A stretch of DNA of 64,000 bases from contig JAOTOL010001374.1 of assembly GCA_034440575.1 (NCBI GenBank), positions 372,001 to 436,000 of the forward strand, written 5' to 3'. This DNA comes from Imbricaverruca yamaguchii (lineage: Eukaryota; Arthropoda; Thecostraca; Neoverrucidae). The position numbers were made by a program, and so were the translations under genes. The notes under the pieces were generated by a model. The model was not told the origin of the DNA, searched no databases, and worked only from the letters and a program-made list of their open reading frames with translations. Below are positions 22,934 to 34,076 of this stretch, one piece after another (position 1 is the stretch's first letter; the number at the start of each line of letters is the position of its first letter).

Positions 22934-23564
22934 GTGTTATGCAATGTTTTCCTACATTACAAACGATTGCTATGATACTTCAAAGCTTGTGTTATGTTAT
23001 TTGAAGTTTTCGAGAAACGTGTTCGCTTTTTGTATTTTGTATACGAACCTGCCTTTGCCTTTTTCAACATACCTACTATTGCCTCCCCCCTGGATCCGAC
23101 CCTGAGGGAACCTAGGCATCAGTTTTTAGTTCGTTAGTGTACATTTTAGATGTATACTGGACAGGCTTTTGATATATGTCTAGTTCAATGAGTCAATTTT
23201 CCGAGTTAATGAAAAAAACACCTATAGATGGCGTTAGTGAGAGATGTGTCGGACGGACCAAAGAAATCGTCAGAAATATATCCAATATACGCTTTAGCGC
23301 GCTGAAAAGTGGCAACCATAGGTATTTTGTTGTGAACATTACGAATATAACAGTCACACAACTTTGAGATATGCCTTTTGTGTCCATAGTGCCATATTTA
23401 GCGTAAAGTTAGGAAACATGCCTGCAGAAAAGTGTAAATTTGCGGACCAAAAAATGCTTTGATCCAAAAATAGTTTTCGAATTTGAAATCAGCACACTCG
23501 ATTACATCTCAAAATCGTAGGGCCGAATCTCGAATCCAAAATTTCTCAAGGACGCTGTGCCCTA
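22934..23564 (-). repeat. Right terminal inverted repeat (631 bp)
   Basis: Mirror of 19572-20202, ending ...GCTGTGCCCTA at 23564. Same length as the left repeat with a handful of substitutions and no indel noticed. Confidence 0.93.
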
Positions 23565-23572
23565 CTGTCCAT
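23565..23572. repeat. Target-site duplication, right copy
   Basis: CTGTCCAT directly following the right end of the transposon, identical to 19564-19571. Confidence 0.9.
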
Positions 23573-23970
23573 GTGAGCCATTCCGCATGGGACACCCTGT
23601 GATAACATTTTGGTCTCAATCAAACTGTATGGGCTGAAGTGCATTGGTCGACCTGTCGTGGACCGCACCAACTGTTGACATCGCTCACACAAAGCGGACA
23701 TGATTTCGAGCATTTTGTATTACTTACACACTATTTGTACATGTACAACGCGACGCCTGGATCTATGCGACGAATATGCTGCTGGACGTATGTGGGTCTG
23801 GCAGCCAGCATTGTCACACGTTAAGCGGTTGCTGCCAGCTCTAGTTGACGGCAGGCACACGAGGGCCCATTGCATAAGTAGAGGAAGTGGCATATTGAAA
23901 CATTGCAGCTTCGGGTCCCATGGAGCGGCAGGGAGAGCAGTTCTGGGAGTAGCTCAAGATTGCTGGTCGT

Positions 23971-24158
23971 GATGGTGGTGGTGGGGGTGGTGGTGGTGGT
24001 GGTTATTGGTCTTTACGACACGTAGGCCGTTGAGTCATGTAGTGTCGCACATTTCTCACGCCGATTGCCCGCGGGCGAAGAGTAGCGACAGCGAGACTCG
24101 AACCCACGAGCTTTCGATTGTGAGACGGGCAACTTACCTCTAGACTGCTCGTCCTCTA
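23971..24158 (-). mobile_element. tRNA-derived SINE, family A, with (CCA)n tail
   Basis: Read on the minus strand: a tRNA-like head (A box AGTCTAGAGGTAAG, B box GTGGGTTCGAGTCTCG), a body with CTCTTCGCCCGCGGGCAA and GTGTCGTAAAGACCAA, and a (CCA)n-rich tail covering 23971-24003. It matches the plus-strand copy at 52901-53066 through the whole body and the truncated copy at 36654-36750. Three copies in 64 kb show a dispersed family. Confidence 0.85.
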
Positions 24159-25084
24159 GCTAAACATTGCACATCACTCTAGCGCAACACCGTCCATCAA
24201 CATGAAAACACGGGAATGCTCAATGCTCAAGCATGTAAAGCACTGAAGACTCGGGCTAAAGCTCACTGAAATCGTCACTTAAGCGAAATCCGCGCAGCTC
24301 ACTGTAGCCGCTCGCACGCGTATTCCTCCACTCCGGCGACCTGATGTCAAGTTCACTTGACAGGCAGACCAGCCCAGAGGACCCGGTACTGGCACCGCAC
24401 CCGCATCTCGGAGCGATTCTGGTCCAGAGAAGCGCGCATAGTGAGGATGCAGACTCGTCACGAGCCGCGAGTTTCACGACCACATGACCCCAACGCTCCA
24501 TCCAACATGCGCGAGCGCATGTTCTTCAGGTGACCTCAGAGCTCGATGTGACCTGAAGGTGTCACCCGCTGCCGATACAGCATGCTTCAGGACGGCGAGT
24601 GGATGTTGGATCGCAGCTTAGCGTGCACTTTCAGGAACTCGAGCGTGCTGTCTCTCTTGGTCTCAGGTTCTGCCAGTATCTGCCGAGATGGTAGGGGAGA
24701 GGTCACACTGATACCATCGATTGGTTGGAGGCACAGTGTACAGGTGCACATCTGGAACCTGATCTTCCACTACGAGCACAGATGCACGACCGGGGCTGGG
24801 CGAAGGGACACATGCCCGCTGTTCGCGTCCTGGTAGTAGTAGCAGTGGTAGCAGTGGTAGCAGTAGTAACGGAGGCTTTTTCGTTGGGTACTCGATGTTG
24901 AAACGGACATTATAGGATGTCGAAATTTGCTATGGAAACGGTTTCATGCAGAAAGCCTTGTAGTCCAAGACAGTGGTAGATCCAGGGAGCAGGTCATCTT
25001 GGCACACCCTCCCAATAACTTGGTCATCTTCAATGATCAAGAGGCCGCATACTATTTTGTGTTTTAGCCTAGGCCGTGACGAAG
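24159..25084. other. Intergenic, no gene seen
   Basis: Contains an imperfect (GTA/GCA)n trinucleotide run at about 24833-24870. Open frames on the minus strand (24256-24501) have no splice or homology support. Confidence 0.45.
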
Positions 25085-26280
25085 TACACAACCAAGATGT
25101 CACTCCAGGGAACATTCGAGCGACTGGAAAGGGACCAAGTACAGACAATTGAAGGGCCCCTGAGCCGATATGAGAGTCTCCTGTGCCGTCGTGAAAGGTC
25201 CTTGGGCCGACGAAAGGAGCCCCGGGCTGATGGAGATGGCCTCGGATGGATGAAGAGGGCCCCCTAGTTGACGGGGAGTTCCCACGGGCAGACGCCGAGA
25301 GCCCCGGTCCGGGCCAACATGATGGGCTTATAGGCTGAAGGAGAGGCAGCAGATCGTTGGAAGGGCTGCTGGATTGACGGTGAAGGCTCGGCCAATAAAG
25401 AAAGCACCTGAGCCAACGAAGAGGGCCCTTCAGTGGACAGGGATGATCACTGAGCCGACGGAGAGGGTCTCTAGCGGCCAGAGATGGGTGCTACCAGATA
25501 TGAAGGGTGCCTGCACTCAGGAGCACCCACAACATTTTTATAGGAGGGCACACACATTTTAGAGGGTCCCTGGTAGACTGGACCCCTTTGAGTGGTACGG
25601 GCCCCTTGACTAGTCAGGAGCCCTCGCCGTTGACTCAGGAAACTTCCTTGATTGTCGGGCCCTCTCCGTCAGGGCGAGGGTCATTTCAATGATCCGAAAT
25701 GGCCCAAAGACCCTTTGAGGAGGATCGGTCTCCCTCCAATGATTGTTGTCCTCTGGTGCCCAGGGGCCCTTTCTGTCAGCCCAGAAATCCTCTTTCTTGG
25801 CTCAGGGTTTCTCTTTACTGGCTCTTTGGCCGAGATGCTTTTCTACGACCCGGGCCCTCCCCGTCATTGCAGGGCCGTTCATATCGGGTTGGGTCCCGCT
25901 GTCGGTAGAGATTCTTTTCATGCCAACTCGGAGCCGTCTCTGATGACCGGGGATCTTTTCCGGCGACAAGGGCCTTCTCTGTCGGATGACAGCCTCTCAC
26001 GTTGGTTCTTCATGTGGCCTTCACCTCAGGGCCCCTTCCTGTTGGCTCAGCCACTTTTTTACTAACCGGGCCCTCTCTATCAGACTGTGAGCCTTCCACC
26101 GACCCAGGACCCCAACGACCGCCCAGAAACGCTTTACTTTGGCCGGTATGAAACCCTCAGTTTCTGCCATGGGAGCTACCATCAACTTGGTGGTCCTCTT
26201 CATCGATCCGGGACCATCTACATCAATCCACGACCTCTTAATCCGCCCAGAGCCCCATGGCATCGGCCTTAGTGGAAGCT
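25085..26280. repeat. Two opposed arrays of a degenerate ~30-bp repeat
   Basis: From about 25085 to 25550 the plus strand carries loosely repeated words such as GAGCCGA, GAGGGCCC and AGAGGG every 28-35 bases. From about 25580 to 26280 the same words appear as their reverse complement (GGGCCCTCTC, TCGGCTC, GGGCCCTTTC). The copies are too diverged for an exact period. The layout suggests an old inverted duplication of a minisatellite. Confidence 0.55.
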
Positions 26281-26844
26281 CTTAGTCCGTTGGCAATCAA
26301 TTGCCAATTATTTTATTTGCAAGAATGATATAAGGTTGGCTGATTGTAGTGAATGGTTGTGAGTAGTTAATGCGTTATAAAACCTGATGATGGACTGTGT
26401 GATGAAAACGAGTAAGTGGTTCTGGCCGAAAATCATCGGGGCGGTGTGATTTCGTGCAGTTTTGCATCCATGTTTGGTACAATTTTTGCAAACGTTCATC
26501 TAGACAGGGGCGGATCCAGGAACCGTCATGGGTGGCACTTGTCTGGAGGAGCGCTATTGCTGACGGGAATCTGGAGGGCTTTCAGAGGGTTGACAAAAAA
26601 TCGAGGGGGTTGCACTCGAGCGCACTGGTTCGACGCATTTCCTCTCAGAGGGGCGCCTCTGGCTGAAGAATTCGAGGGCGCATTCGAGTCCTCCGGAAGG
26701 GGCGCGTTTTCCAGGTCGAAGGGATGTCATCTTCAACGGATGAAGAGGAGGGTATGCTTCCAGTTACCTCCTGTATCCTTCCCTGCATCTATGGTTGTTT
26801 CATTCTGATTTTGGAGTTCGCACGAGACTGCACACTAGGCTGAC
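26281..26844. other. Downstream of FAM107 exon B, last exon not found
   Basis: The FAM107 3' exon is expected on this side but I could not find an open segment with a matching C-terminal motif. The word GGGGCGGATCCAGG at 26511 resembles GGGTCGGATCCAGG inside the transposon terminal repeat and may be a remnant of a related element. Confidence 0.35.
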
Positions 26845-26995
26845 CTTGGGCTCGACGCGAATGAGTCGCTCCTCGAGGGCGCGTTCGAGACCGGTCTTGT
26901 TGGTGTTGAGCTGGGTCTGTCGCTGCTGCTGCAGCTCCTGGTGTCGCTCCATCGCCCGCTGCAGCTCGCTCTTCTGGCCGAGCACGTTCTTACCG
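26845..26995 (-). CDS. FAM107: FAM107 exon B
   Basis: 151 bases: one base completing the split Ile codon, then 50 codons from GKNVLGQKSELQ through the Gln-rich helix ELQQQRQTQ to RLIRVEPK, ending in phase 0. Acceptor CGCCCACAG, donor AAG|GTCAGC. Confidence 0.8.
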
Positions 26996-29900
26996 CTGTG
27001 GGCGTGGCAGAGCGCTTTGCTCAGAGGCGGACGGACAGGGCAGATAGTCGAGCAACATTTCCCAGACACATGGCTGAGAGACTCGCTGCTGCGGCACTGA
27101 TGACTGCAATATTAAAAGCGTGCCTCATCGGTATGCCAAATGGGCAGTACAGAATCGCAAGTGAACTGTACCGTCCGCAATTGCTATGCTTAACACTCAC
27201 CACAATCGCTGCTCGTATACAGCGCAATGACGTAAGCTAATCTAGACTCAGCAATTGGTACCCTCAGTTACAGTAGTTCACTTGATAACGTCGCCTGCCT
27301 AAGACTGGAAACGGCTAATTTGTCAATGACTTCATTCTACTATACGGGCCACATAATGGCCGACGCAATAACCATCGCAGTCACTACACCTCTCCTACGG
27401 TGAGCCATTACCACGAGAAATGTGACATCACGTGTCTGCCGTAACCGTGCGCTTAACCGAGAGGCTTTGTGTCAATGCTGACCGAGAGGCTCTGTGCCAA
27501 TGCTGACCGAGAGGCTCTGTGCCAATGGTGACCGAGATTATATGTGTCAATGATGACCGGGAGACTCAATGTTAATAATGACCGAGAGACTCTGTGTCAA
27601 TGATGACTGAGAGACTCAATGCCAATGATGACTGGGAGCTGTGTGCCAATGGTGACCGAGATACTCTGTGTTAATGCTGACCGACAGGCTCTGTGCCAAT
27701 GGTGACCGAGATTATATGTGTTAATGATGACCAAGAGACTGTGTGTCAATGATGAGCGAGAGGCTCTGTGCCAATGATGACCAAAAGGCTCTGTGCTAAC
27801 GATAACCGGGATACTTTGTGCAAATGATGGCCAAGAGACTTATGTGATGCAAAAGTGATGACGTGACATACTGGGATTGGAGGGGGTGAACTTGAAACGG
27901 AGAAGAGTCAATGGCATGGTGGAGGAGTTTCGGAACGCGTCGGGCTCCTGCTCTCGGACCCCTTCCGTCGTCCCCGTCTCGTTCCATTCCATGTTTCCAT
28001 TTATGTCCTGCTGCTGTTGTGTTGTAAGTGGCACACAGATAGATAGCTGTAATTTTTAGTAAACCATAGAAGCGTTTTGCAATGGTAGGCAGTGTTTGTG
28101 AGTGGGCCACCACAAGCCAGAACTGGACACGTGTCTGGGTAGTGCTCGAGCAAATCTAGATCACGCTGGAATACTGCGTGCGTGGTCCATGCAGAGGCCG
28201 AGACCAGAACCGTGAGTGGGATCTGACTTGAAACAAATCTGCACATCGATAGCAATGTCTCGTATGGGTCCCATAGTCGATGCGGCGGCAAAGCGGCAGC
28301 AGCAGTGCTCATGGTCATGGCCACACAGAGCCGAGCCACCCAGAGCTGAGCTGCTGGGTTGTTGAATGGATGGTGCAGGACGCAGCTATAGCTGACTGGC
28401 TGGGAGGGATATCACGGCCACGAGCAGCAGGTGCGCACCTGTCCCCGGTTTACACGACGCCGTGCCACTGCAGTGGCACGCTACCACTGGTACACGATGT
28501 CGCACATACCATGTCAGTGGATGGTGCCAGCGCACCGGCGCCGTGGTGCGAAAGTGGCGCGCCCTATACTGGTGGCGCTGGACGCTTCCCGTTCAGGTCT
28601 TGGCCCGGAGTGCATACTTTGTGTTACTTATTGTTAGGCTATTATTGGACCGTATGGTTTGCACGGTATTGAAAACAATAGGTACCTTATTTATTTGTTG
28701 CTAGAATGTTAGATGTTAGAATAGAAAGTATCGTTCAACATGTCGTATGGCTCTTAATAGAGGCACATCCAAAGTAATGCACTGTATGCAACCATAAGCT
28801 TTATCATTTACACCACGCTACACGATAATTGTTCGGTTCGCGAAGCACGTCGAAAGCGATTTCGCTGACATTGCATTTGTTTTGAGCCGGGCCTCCCCTC
28901 AGAAAATGTTGTCTGCGCTCCTGGCTCCGAACATAAGTTGCGCCTCAGAAATATACTACCTTACACTGCTCAAGTGATATCCGTCCCTGCTACAAGTAAT
29001 CGGTTGGATCTGCCAGCATGTATTTCCTAAGCTTGAATTGGACTATGAGTGTCCGGCATCTAAAATGTCGACCAATGATGACCCAATTCATCAGACCATG
29101 CAGCACGCATGGAATACGACATGCGATACATATCAACACAAGGGATACAGTTTTGTTTGCTTTTGCGGTAGTTTGGCTCCACAAAAATATAGGAATGGCG
29201 TGTTTTTTCTTCACCACAGCACATCAGTCACCAGTGCAGTGGCCCTCTGACGCAGTACCGAGGTAGCAAGTGCCTCCAAGTTGTCAGTTCTAACATTGAC
29301 CCTACATTGTTGCATGTAACTGAAAATGACCCCACGAAGTCTTCAATGACCCTGCGACTTAAAATGACCTTCGCTGAATTACTCGATCGTCCCAAATTCA
29401 CACATATCCACCGACACCAAGTCAGCGCGGGCCTGAAGATATTCCGACACAGCGTGGACGACCGCTGACACAGCGGCGGGGGCCGCCGTCACAGCATTGG
29501 AGTCCACCGACACAACGCAGGAGGCCGCCGACACCGCATTGGAGTCCACCGACACAACGTGGGAGGCCGCCGACACAGCGGCGGGGGCCGCCGACACAGC
29601 ATTGGAGTCCACCGACACAACGTGGGAGGCTGCCGACACAGCGGTGGGGGCCGCCGACACAGCATTGGAGTCCACCGACACAACGTGGGAGGCCGCCGAC
29701 ACAGCGGCGGGGGCCGCCGACACAGCATTGGAGTCCACCGACACAACGTGGGAGGCCGCCGACACAGCATTGGAGTCCACCGACACAACGTGGGAGGCTG
29801 CCGACACAGCGGTGGGGGCCGCCGACACAGCATTGGAGTCCACCGACACAACGTGGGAGGCCGCCGACACAGCGCCGGGGGCCGCCGACACAGCGGCGGG

Positions 29901-30767
29901 GGCCGCCGACACAGCATTGGAGTCCACCGACACAACGTGGGAGACCAATAACACAGCATCGGAGACCATTAGCATAACATCGGGGCCGCCGACACAGCAT
30001 CGTATCCCCCCGACACAGTGTCGGATCCCGCCGATGGTGTCGGAGCCCGCCGGCACTGTATCGGAGGCCGCCGACACAGTGTCGGAGTCCGCCGACACAT
30101 GTTGATGACACCGTATCGGAGCCCGCCGACACAGTGTCGGAGCCCGCCGATACAGCGTCGGAAGACGCCAACTTAGCGTCGCAGGCCATCAACACAGTGT
30201 CGGAGGCCGCCGATACAGCGTCGGAAGACGCCAACTTAGCGTCGCAGGCCATCAACACAGTGTCGGAGGCCGCCGATACAGCGTCGGAAGACGCCAACTT
30301 AGCGTCGCAGGCCATCAACACAGTGTCGGAGGCCGCCGATACAACGTCGGAAGACGCCAACTTAGCGTCGCAGGCCATCAACACAGTGTCGGAGGCCGCC
30401 GATACAGCGTCGGAAGACGCCAACTTAGCGTCGCAGGCCATCAACACAGTGTCGGAGGCCGCCGATACAGCGTCGGAAGACGCCAACTTAGCGTCGCAGG
30501 CCATCAACACAGTGTCGGAGGCCGCCGATACAGCGTCGGAAGACGCCAACTTAGCGTCGCAGGCCATCAACACAGTGTCGGAGTGACTGCCGCCGCTACC
30601 TACATTTTCTGGTTGAAGGCGAGCTCGCGGTGCAGCTGGCGTCTCTCGCCGCTGGCCAGGCACGGGTTGACCAGCTTGCGCGGCAGGATGAGCCCGTCCT
30701 GGTGGTGGCAGCTGATGTGGTCCTGCCGGTGCTCCCCCTCTGGGTCGGGGTAGTCGGGCTCGGGCAT
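26845..30767 (-). CDS. FAM107: FAM107 family protein (partial; two exons found)
   Basis: Minus-strand exons 30604-30767 and 26845-26995 splice GT-AG in matching phase (AAAAT|GTAGGT to CCCACAG|C, making an Ile codon). They give 105 residues beginning MPEPDY. The order GLILPRKLVNP, RRQLHRELAFNQK, GQKSELQRAMERHQ follows vertebrate FAM107A/B (the DUF1151 family): MAEPDY start, R/PKKL-NP, HRELL-NQK, PELQ-V-E. Family members are small, largely helical proteins linked in vertebrates to actin, the cytoskeleton and stress responses; the arthropod role is not known to me. The last Glu/Lys-rich exon after the donor AAG|GTCAGC at 26844 was not located, so the 3' end is missing. The intron of 3608 bases holds two minisatellite regions. 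An upstream non-coding exon is possible: an AG lies at 30782-30783. Confidence 0.8.
27454..27845. repeat. Minisatellite, 25-bp unit, in FAM107 intron
   Basis: About 15 copies of a 25-bp unit of the type GACCGAGAGGCTCTGTGCCA, with variants such as GACCGGGAGACTCAATG. Period is steady while bases vary, so it is an older array. Confidence 0.88.
27846..29446. other. FAM107 intron, remainder
   Basis: Non-repetitive intronic sequence. No nested gene was recognised; short open frames near 28280-28700 and 29018-29266 lack any support. Confidence 0.4.
29449..30116. repeat. Minisatellite, 21-bp unit (GCCGACACAGC)
   Basis: Some 30 copies of a 21-bp unit with core GCCGCCGACACAGC, alternating with CATTGGAGTCCACCGACACA variants so that 42- and 63-bp higher-order patterns appear. 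The unit is a multiple of three, which leaves long 7-residue-repeat frames open on both strands. A TGA near 30103 ends the plus-strand frame. Confidence 0.92.
30117..30583. repeat. Minisatellite, 63-bp higher-order unit of three 21-mers
   Basis: Seven nearly identical 63-bp copies, each three diverged 21-bp parts (ADTASED-, ANLASQA-, INTVSEA-encoding in the plus frame). It adjoins and clearly derives from the 21-bp array. Its last copy ends about 20 bases from the FAM107 exon A donor at 30603. Confidence 0.93.
30604..30767 (-). CDS. FAM107: FAM107 exon A (start codon exon)
   Basis: 54 codons plus two bases. The ATG at 30767 gives MPEPDY, matching the conserved MAEPDY start of vertebrate FAM107B; an in-frame ATG 27 bases upstream is less likely. 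Core motif LVNPCLASGERRQLHREL. Donor AAAAT|GTAGGT. Confidence 0.8.
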
Positions 30768-30821
30768 CGCGGCTGTCACGTCTGTCGGGCACACGAGCGG
30801 TCACTCCGGCTCTGCAGCTGC

Positions 30822-30893
30822 GTCACCGGCTAGGTCACCGGCTGGGTCATCAGCTGGGTCACCGGCTGGGTCACCAGCTGGGTCACCAGCTCG
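30822..30893. repeat. Minisatellite, 12-bp unit (GGGTCACCAGCT)
   Basis: Six copies of GGGTCACCRGCT immediately upstream (in FAM107 orientation) of exon A, so repeats flank this exon on both sides. Confidence 0.88.
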
Positions 30894-31591
30894 GGCGCTA
30901 ACTCTAGCAGCCGACATTCACACACCACACAATGCGAACGGCTGCAGCGGCACTACAGTTCTACTCGGAGAAGCATCAGATGGTACAAATACACATGTCA
31001 CACAATGCGAATGGTTGTAGCGACACTCTACCTGGAGAAGCAGGAGACAACAGCAATGACAGGTCCACAACCAACGGTTTCCAACCTCCCATCGACCTCA
31101 ATTTCTGGGTTTATTTCCACTTCATGTGTCACCAAGGTCTACTGAGAAGTGGTAGCTTTATTGAACATGCTTTCAGCATTCTTATGAAGTAGCCTATTGT
31201 GTTTGTCACGCTAGACCATGGGTTACTGGGGTCTTCATGGGTCAGGTGGAGGTCAGAACGGGACCTTGGCGCGGTTATGTGTCACGTGGCGTGGTAACGT
31301 GGAGAGGTCACCACGGATATGTGGCAGGGTCAGGTGAGGTCATGGGGTAAAAGCACGGGTCTCTGGCATTTTCAGCAGTGGGTCAGTGACAAACCCGTAG
31401 GCATACACCTGGTGAATGCCAGGTCTCCGTAGGGACTATTAAATCGAAGTTAGATCCATGTACAACACTAGGTCAACATCATACTGACATTCAAAATCCA
31501 GCTACGACTGGATCATCGGGACGAATGAGGTCAGGAGAGCCAGCCTGCAGCACAGATGATTGCAGTGTCTGAGGAGCAGCAGTGGGTACGA
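30894..31591. other. Intergenic, no gene seen
   Basis: Contains two imperfect copies of a segment with ACACAATGCGAA(C/T)GG at about 30930 and 31000. Possible FAM107 promoter region, but no TATA or initiator stands out. Confidence 0.35.
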
Positions 31592-31802
31592 GTCTGTTCG
31601 AGTCGGGCCGATTCTGGTCGAATCTGATCGAGTTTGACCGAGTTTGACCTGGTTTAATCGAGTCAGATCGAGTCCGACCGAGTCCGACCGAGTCTGATCG
31701 AGTTTTGCCGAGTTTGACCGAGTTTGACGGGGTCTGACGGAGTCTGATCAAGCCTGATCGAATTTGGCCGAGTCTGGTCGAGTCTGTCCGATTCAGGGCG
31801 AG
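31592..31802. repeat. Minisatellite, 10-bp unit (CGAGTCTGAT)
   Basis: About 21 copies of a decamer CGAGTYTGAY with variants (GGGGTCTGAC, CGAATTTGGC). Strict 10-base spacing is kept. Confidence 0.9.
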
Positions 31803-33917
31803 CAAGCCGAATAAAAAAGAGCCAAAGCTGTATAGTCGCAACCTTGGTCGGTCCATTAACGCGATGAACTAATTGTCTACCAAGCTAGATGTATGTTGGC
31901 TGTAAGCTGTACTTGGTGTCCATTATAGTTACAACTCCGCGGCAACAAGCTTGGCGTTGTGAGTGAGCATGGCCATGTGGCCAATCATGACCCGATATAG
32001 CCTAGCATCGATCTCGTATTGCCTTTCGTTGCATGTGGAATGGAGATCAGTGGACTAGCAACTATGCTATTGCTTTATTTCTGCGTTCGCTTGAGCTTGC
32101 GCCTTCCTTTGAAGATTCGTGTCTTTTCCGATAAACGGGAACAATGCTAGCGGTACAGGGCAAGAGCGTAGGGGTTCACCGCAGCACCACACTTCTCGCG
32201 AGTCGCACGGGAAGGCGCAGTTCTTGGAACGTTGCATGGCGCTGCAAGATAGGCAACATTTTTCCGGCCGTTTGCAGAACAGCAGAATGCGGTGGTCGTC
32301 ATTGTTACCAGCCATGTAAGTCATGGTTATCAGCCATATAAGCTGTGTGAGTCATGCACAGCATGCAGCACGGCCCATCGGGGAGTGTGTGGCAAACGTT
32401 CGCTGAGCGCTCCAGTGTCCGTGTACGGCTGCCCCCGAGACGTGGTTATTAGCTCTTAATGTTCTCAATTGACAACGAATCTTTTTGTAAAGTTGTTTGA
32501 TCTGAGCTGCACAAAATTTAAGTGTCCATTTCACTTCTGTATGTCCACATACATTTACATTTATCTATGTATTCTGTTTTTGTGTGAAAATGTTCATGTC
32601 CAAGGACATGTTTTGAACGATTGTCTATGGTTTTGCCAATGACAGCTAGGTTAGGCATAGTTCGAGATGGCTGCTAGTCAGGGCTAGGAAAATAGGCTGT
32701 TCCTGGATTTTTCGCATCTAGACAATTAACCTCCCAACAATTAGTATATAATTTTCTCACTTGGAGGTTGAATGGTATTGACTGACAATGAACTGCTCTG
32801 AGATGAAGTGCTCAAGATTCATTGGAAAATGCAAAGTGACATGCTGATATTACATATTCAGAGCCTATTTACTTAGCCTATTTAATATCCATATTTAATT
32901 GCACAAATATTTTCCTTCCCACATCCAGGATTGCAAAGTACAACTACAAACATGATGCTGATTGCTTCTAGATACCAGTTAGGCGAAAACAATGATGTGG
33001 TCAGCTCTAGTTAGATTTTCGGAGTTGACATCCGGGGTCGGAGTTTGAAATCCAGTTGGTAAAAAGAGCATGATGCAATTTCCGATGGTTATTGCCTACA
33101 CAACGACATGCATTTACACACTAAGGGGGCTTGGCTGTTTTAAGCCATACTGCATGAAAAATAATATTTCACTATTGATTGCAATAGCAAAACATATCCA
33201 ATCTTTTTGATTGTGTTCAATATTTGTGGGCTGAAATATTCAATTAATCTCTAATCGACCACACCGCTGGCAACATGATTGCATTTATAAAAAAGAACTG
33301 ATCCCAGAGGATAGCCTGTTTGTCGGAAGAAGGATCTAACTGGACATGTAGTTTCAGTAGCAAAAGTGCAATTGCATCAATTTAATATTAACCGTTGACA
33401 GTGTAATTAGGTTGGTACTGATGAAAGATAAGCGATTAACAATCGGCACATTTATTCCCTCTATCTCTCCCCCCCCCCCCGCCCCACCCACAAAAAAAAA
33501 CTACATTGGTCTAACTCAGTACATCTTTACCACCTTCTAAGTTCATCTGAGGTGGACGGATCCCTCGTGGTCGCGTGCCAATACCGTGAGGAATACAATA
33601 GTTATGCTGGCCCCACATCATAGCTTGGATGCAGGTCGAGACCATACGCTTCACGATGCTGTGATCCATGTCACTTCCACGACACATCGGTTAATATGAG
33701 TAGAATATATTTCTGGCCGCTTGCGCCGCATTCGTGTTGTATTCCAGCTCTACGTTGGCGTTCATGCTTTCCAACATCCAGCCGAAGGTGCTGGAAGGAA
33801 GCTGATCAGCCAGTGTCTTGACAGGAATTAATATCTTGCATTATACGGATGCTTGCCAATAAACAAAATGTACCACGTTTTGCGAGCTGTGCGTCCGCTG
33901 TACCATGCATGCAATCG
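31803..33917. other. Intergenic, no gene seen
   Basis: About 2.1 kb of AT-rich sequence. Holds a poly-C run near 33470 and an A-run near 33493. No coding exon, RNA gene or tandem repeat was recognised. Confidence 0.45.
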
Positions 33918-34076
33918 TTATTTTCCAGTAGTAAATGACAGCTCATCGTCTGTGCTTCCTATTACATGCATTGTCAGAGCACACTTCTTGCAGCTGCGCT
34001 CTAGGAGCGAAGCGATCCAGTGCTCTGGATTTTCAACTTCAACAAATATCGGTTCAAAAAGGTTTCCTGCATCGTC
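33918..34076 (-). CDS. Possible 3'-terminal exon, unknown protein
   Basis: A minus-strand open run of 52 codons plus stop (DDAGNLFEPIFVEVENPEHW at its start) follows an acceptor-like GTGCATTTCAG. A consensus donor GTAAGT sits only 34 bases upstream (34110-34105), an unusually short intron if the two pair. Composition looks protein-like (balanced, acidic and aromatic residues), unlike the surrounding random frames. I recognise no family; it may equally be a transposon relic. Confidence 0.25.
   Translation of the reverse strand, partial: DDAGNLFEPIFVEVENPEHWIASLLERSCKKCALTMHVIGSTDDELSFTTGK

Larger units (their letters stand above)
19572..23564 (+). mobile_element. DNA transposon (8-bp TSD, 631-bp TIRs), hAT-like
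   Basis: A 3993-bp element bounded by TAGGGCACAGCG... and its reverse complement, flanked by a perfect 8-bp duplication (CTGTCCAT). Both terminal repeats are 631 bp and differ at only about ten positions by eye, so insertion is fairly recent. It carries one transposase-like gene on the plus strand. An 8-bp TSD and a YAGGG end are known for hAT elements (P elements also duplicate 8 bp), but hAT ends are normally short, so superfamily placement is inference. The element sits in gene-free DNA between two minisatellite regions. Confidence 0.92.

Noticed and set aside
29422..30804. 460-codon minus-strand frame overlapping FAM107 exon A
   Set aside because: It reads exon A in the wrong frame and then the 21/63-bp arrays; the FAM107 frame has homology and matched splice sites.
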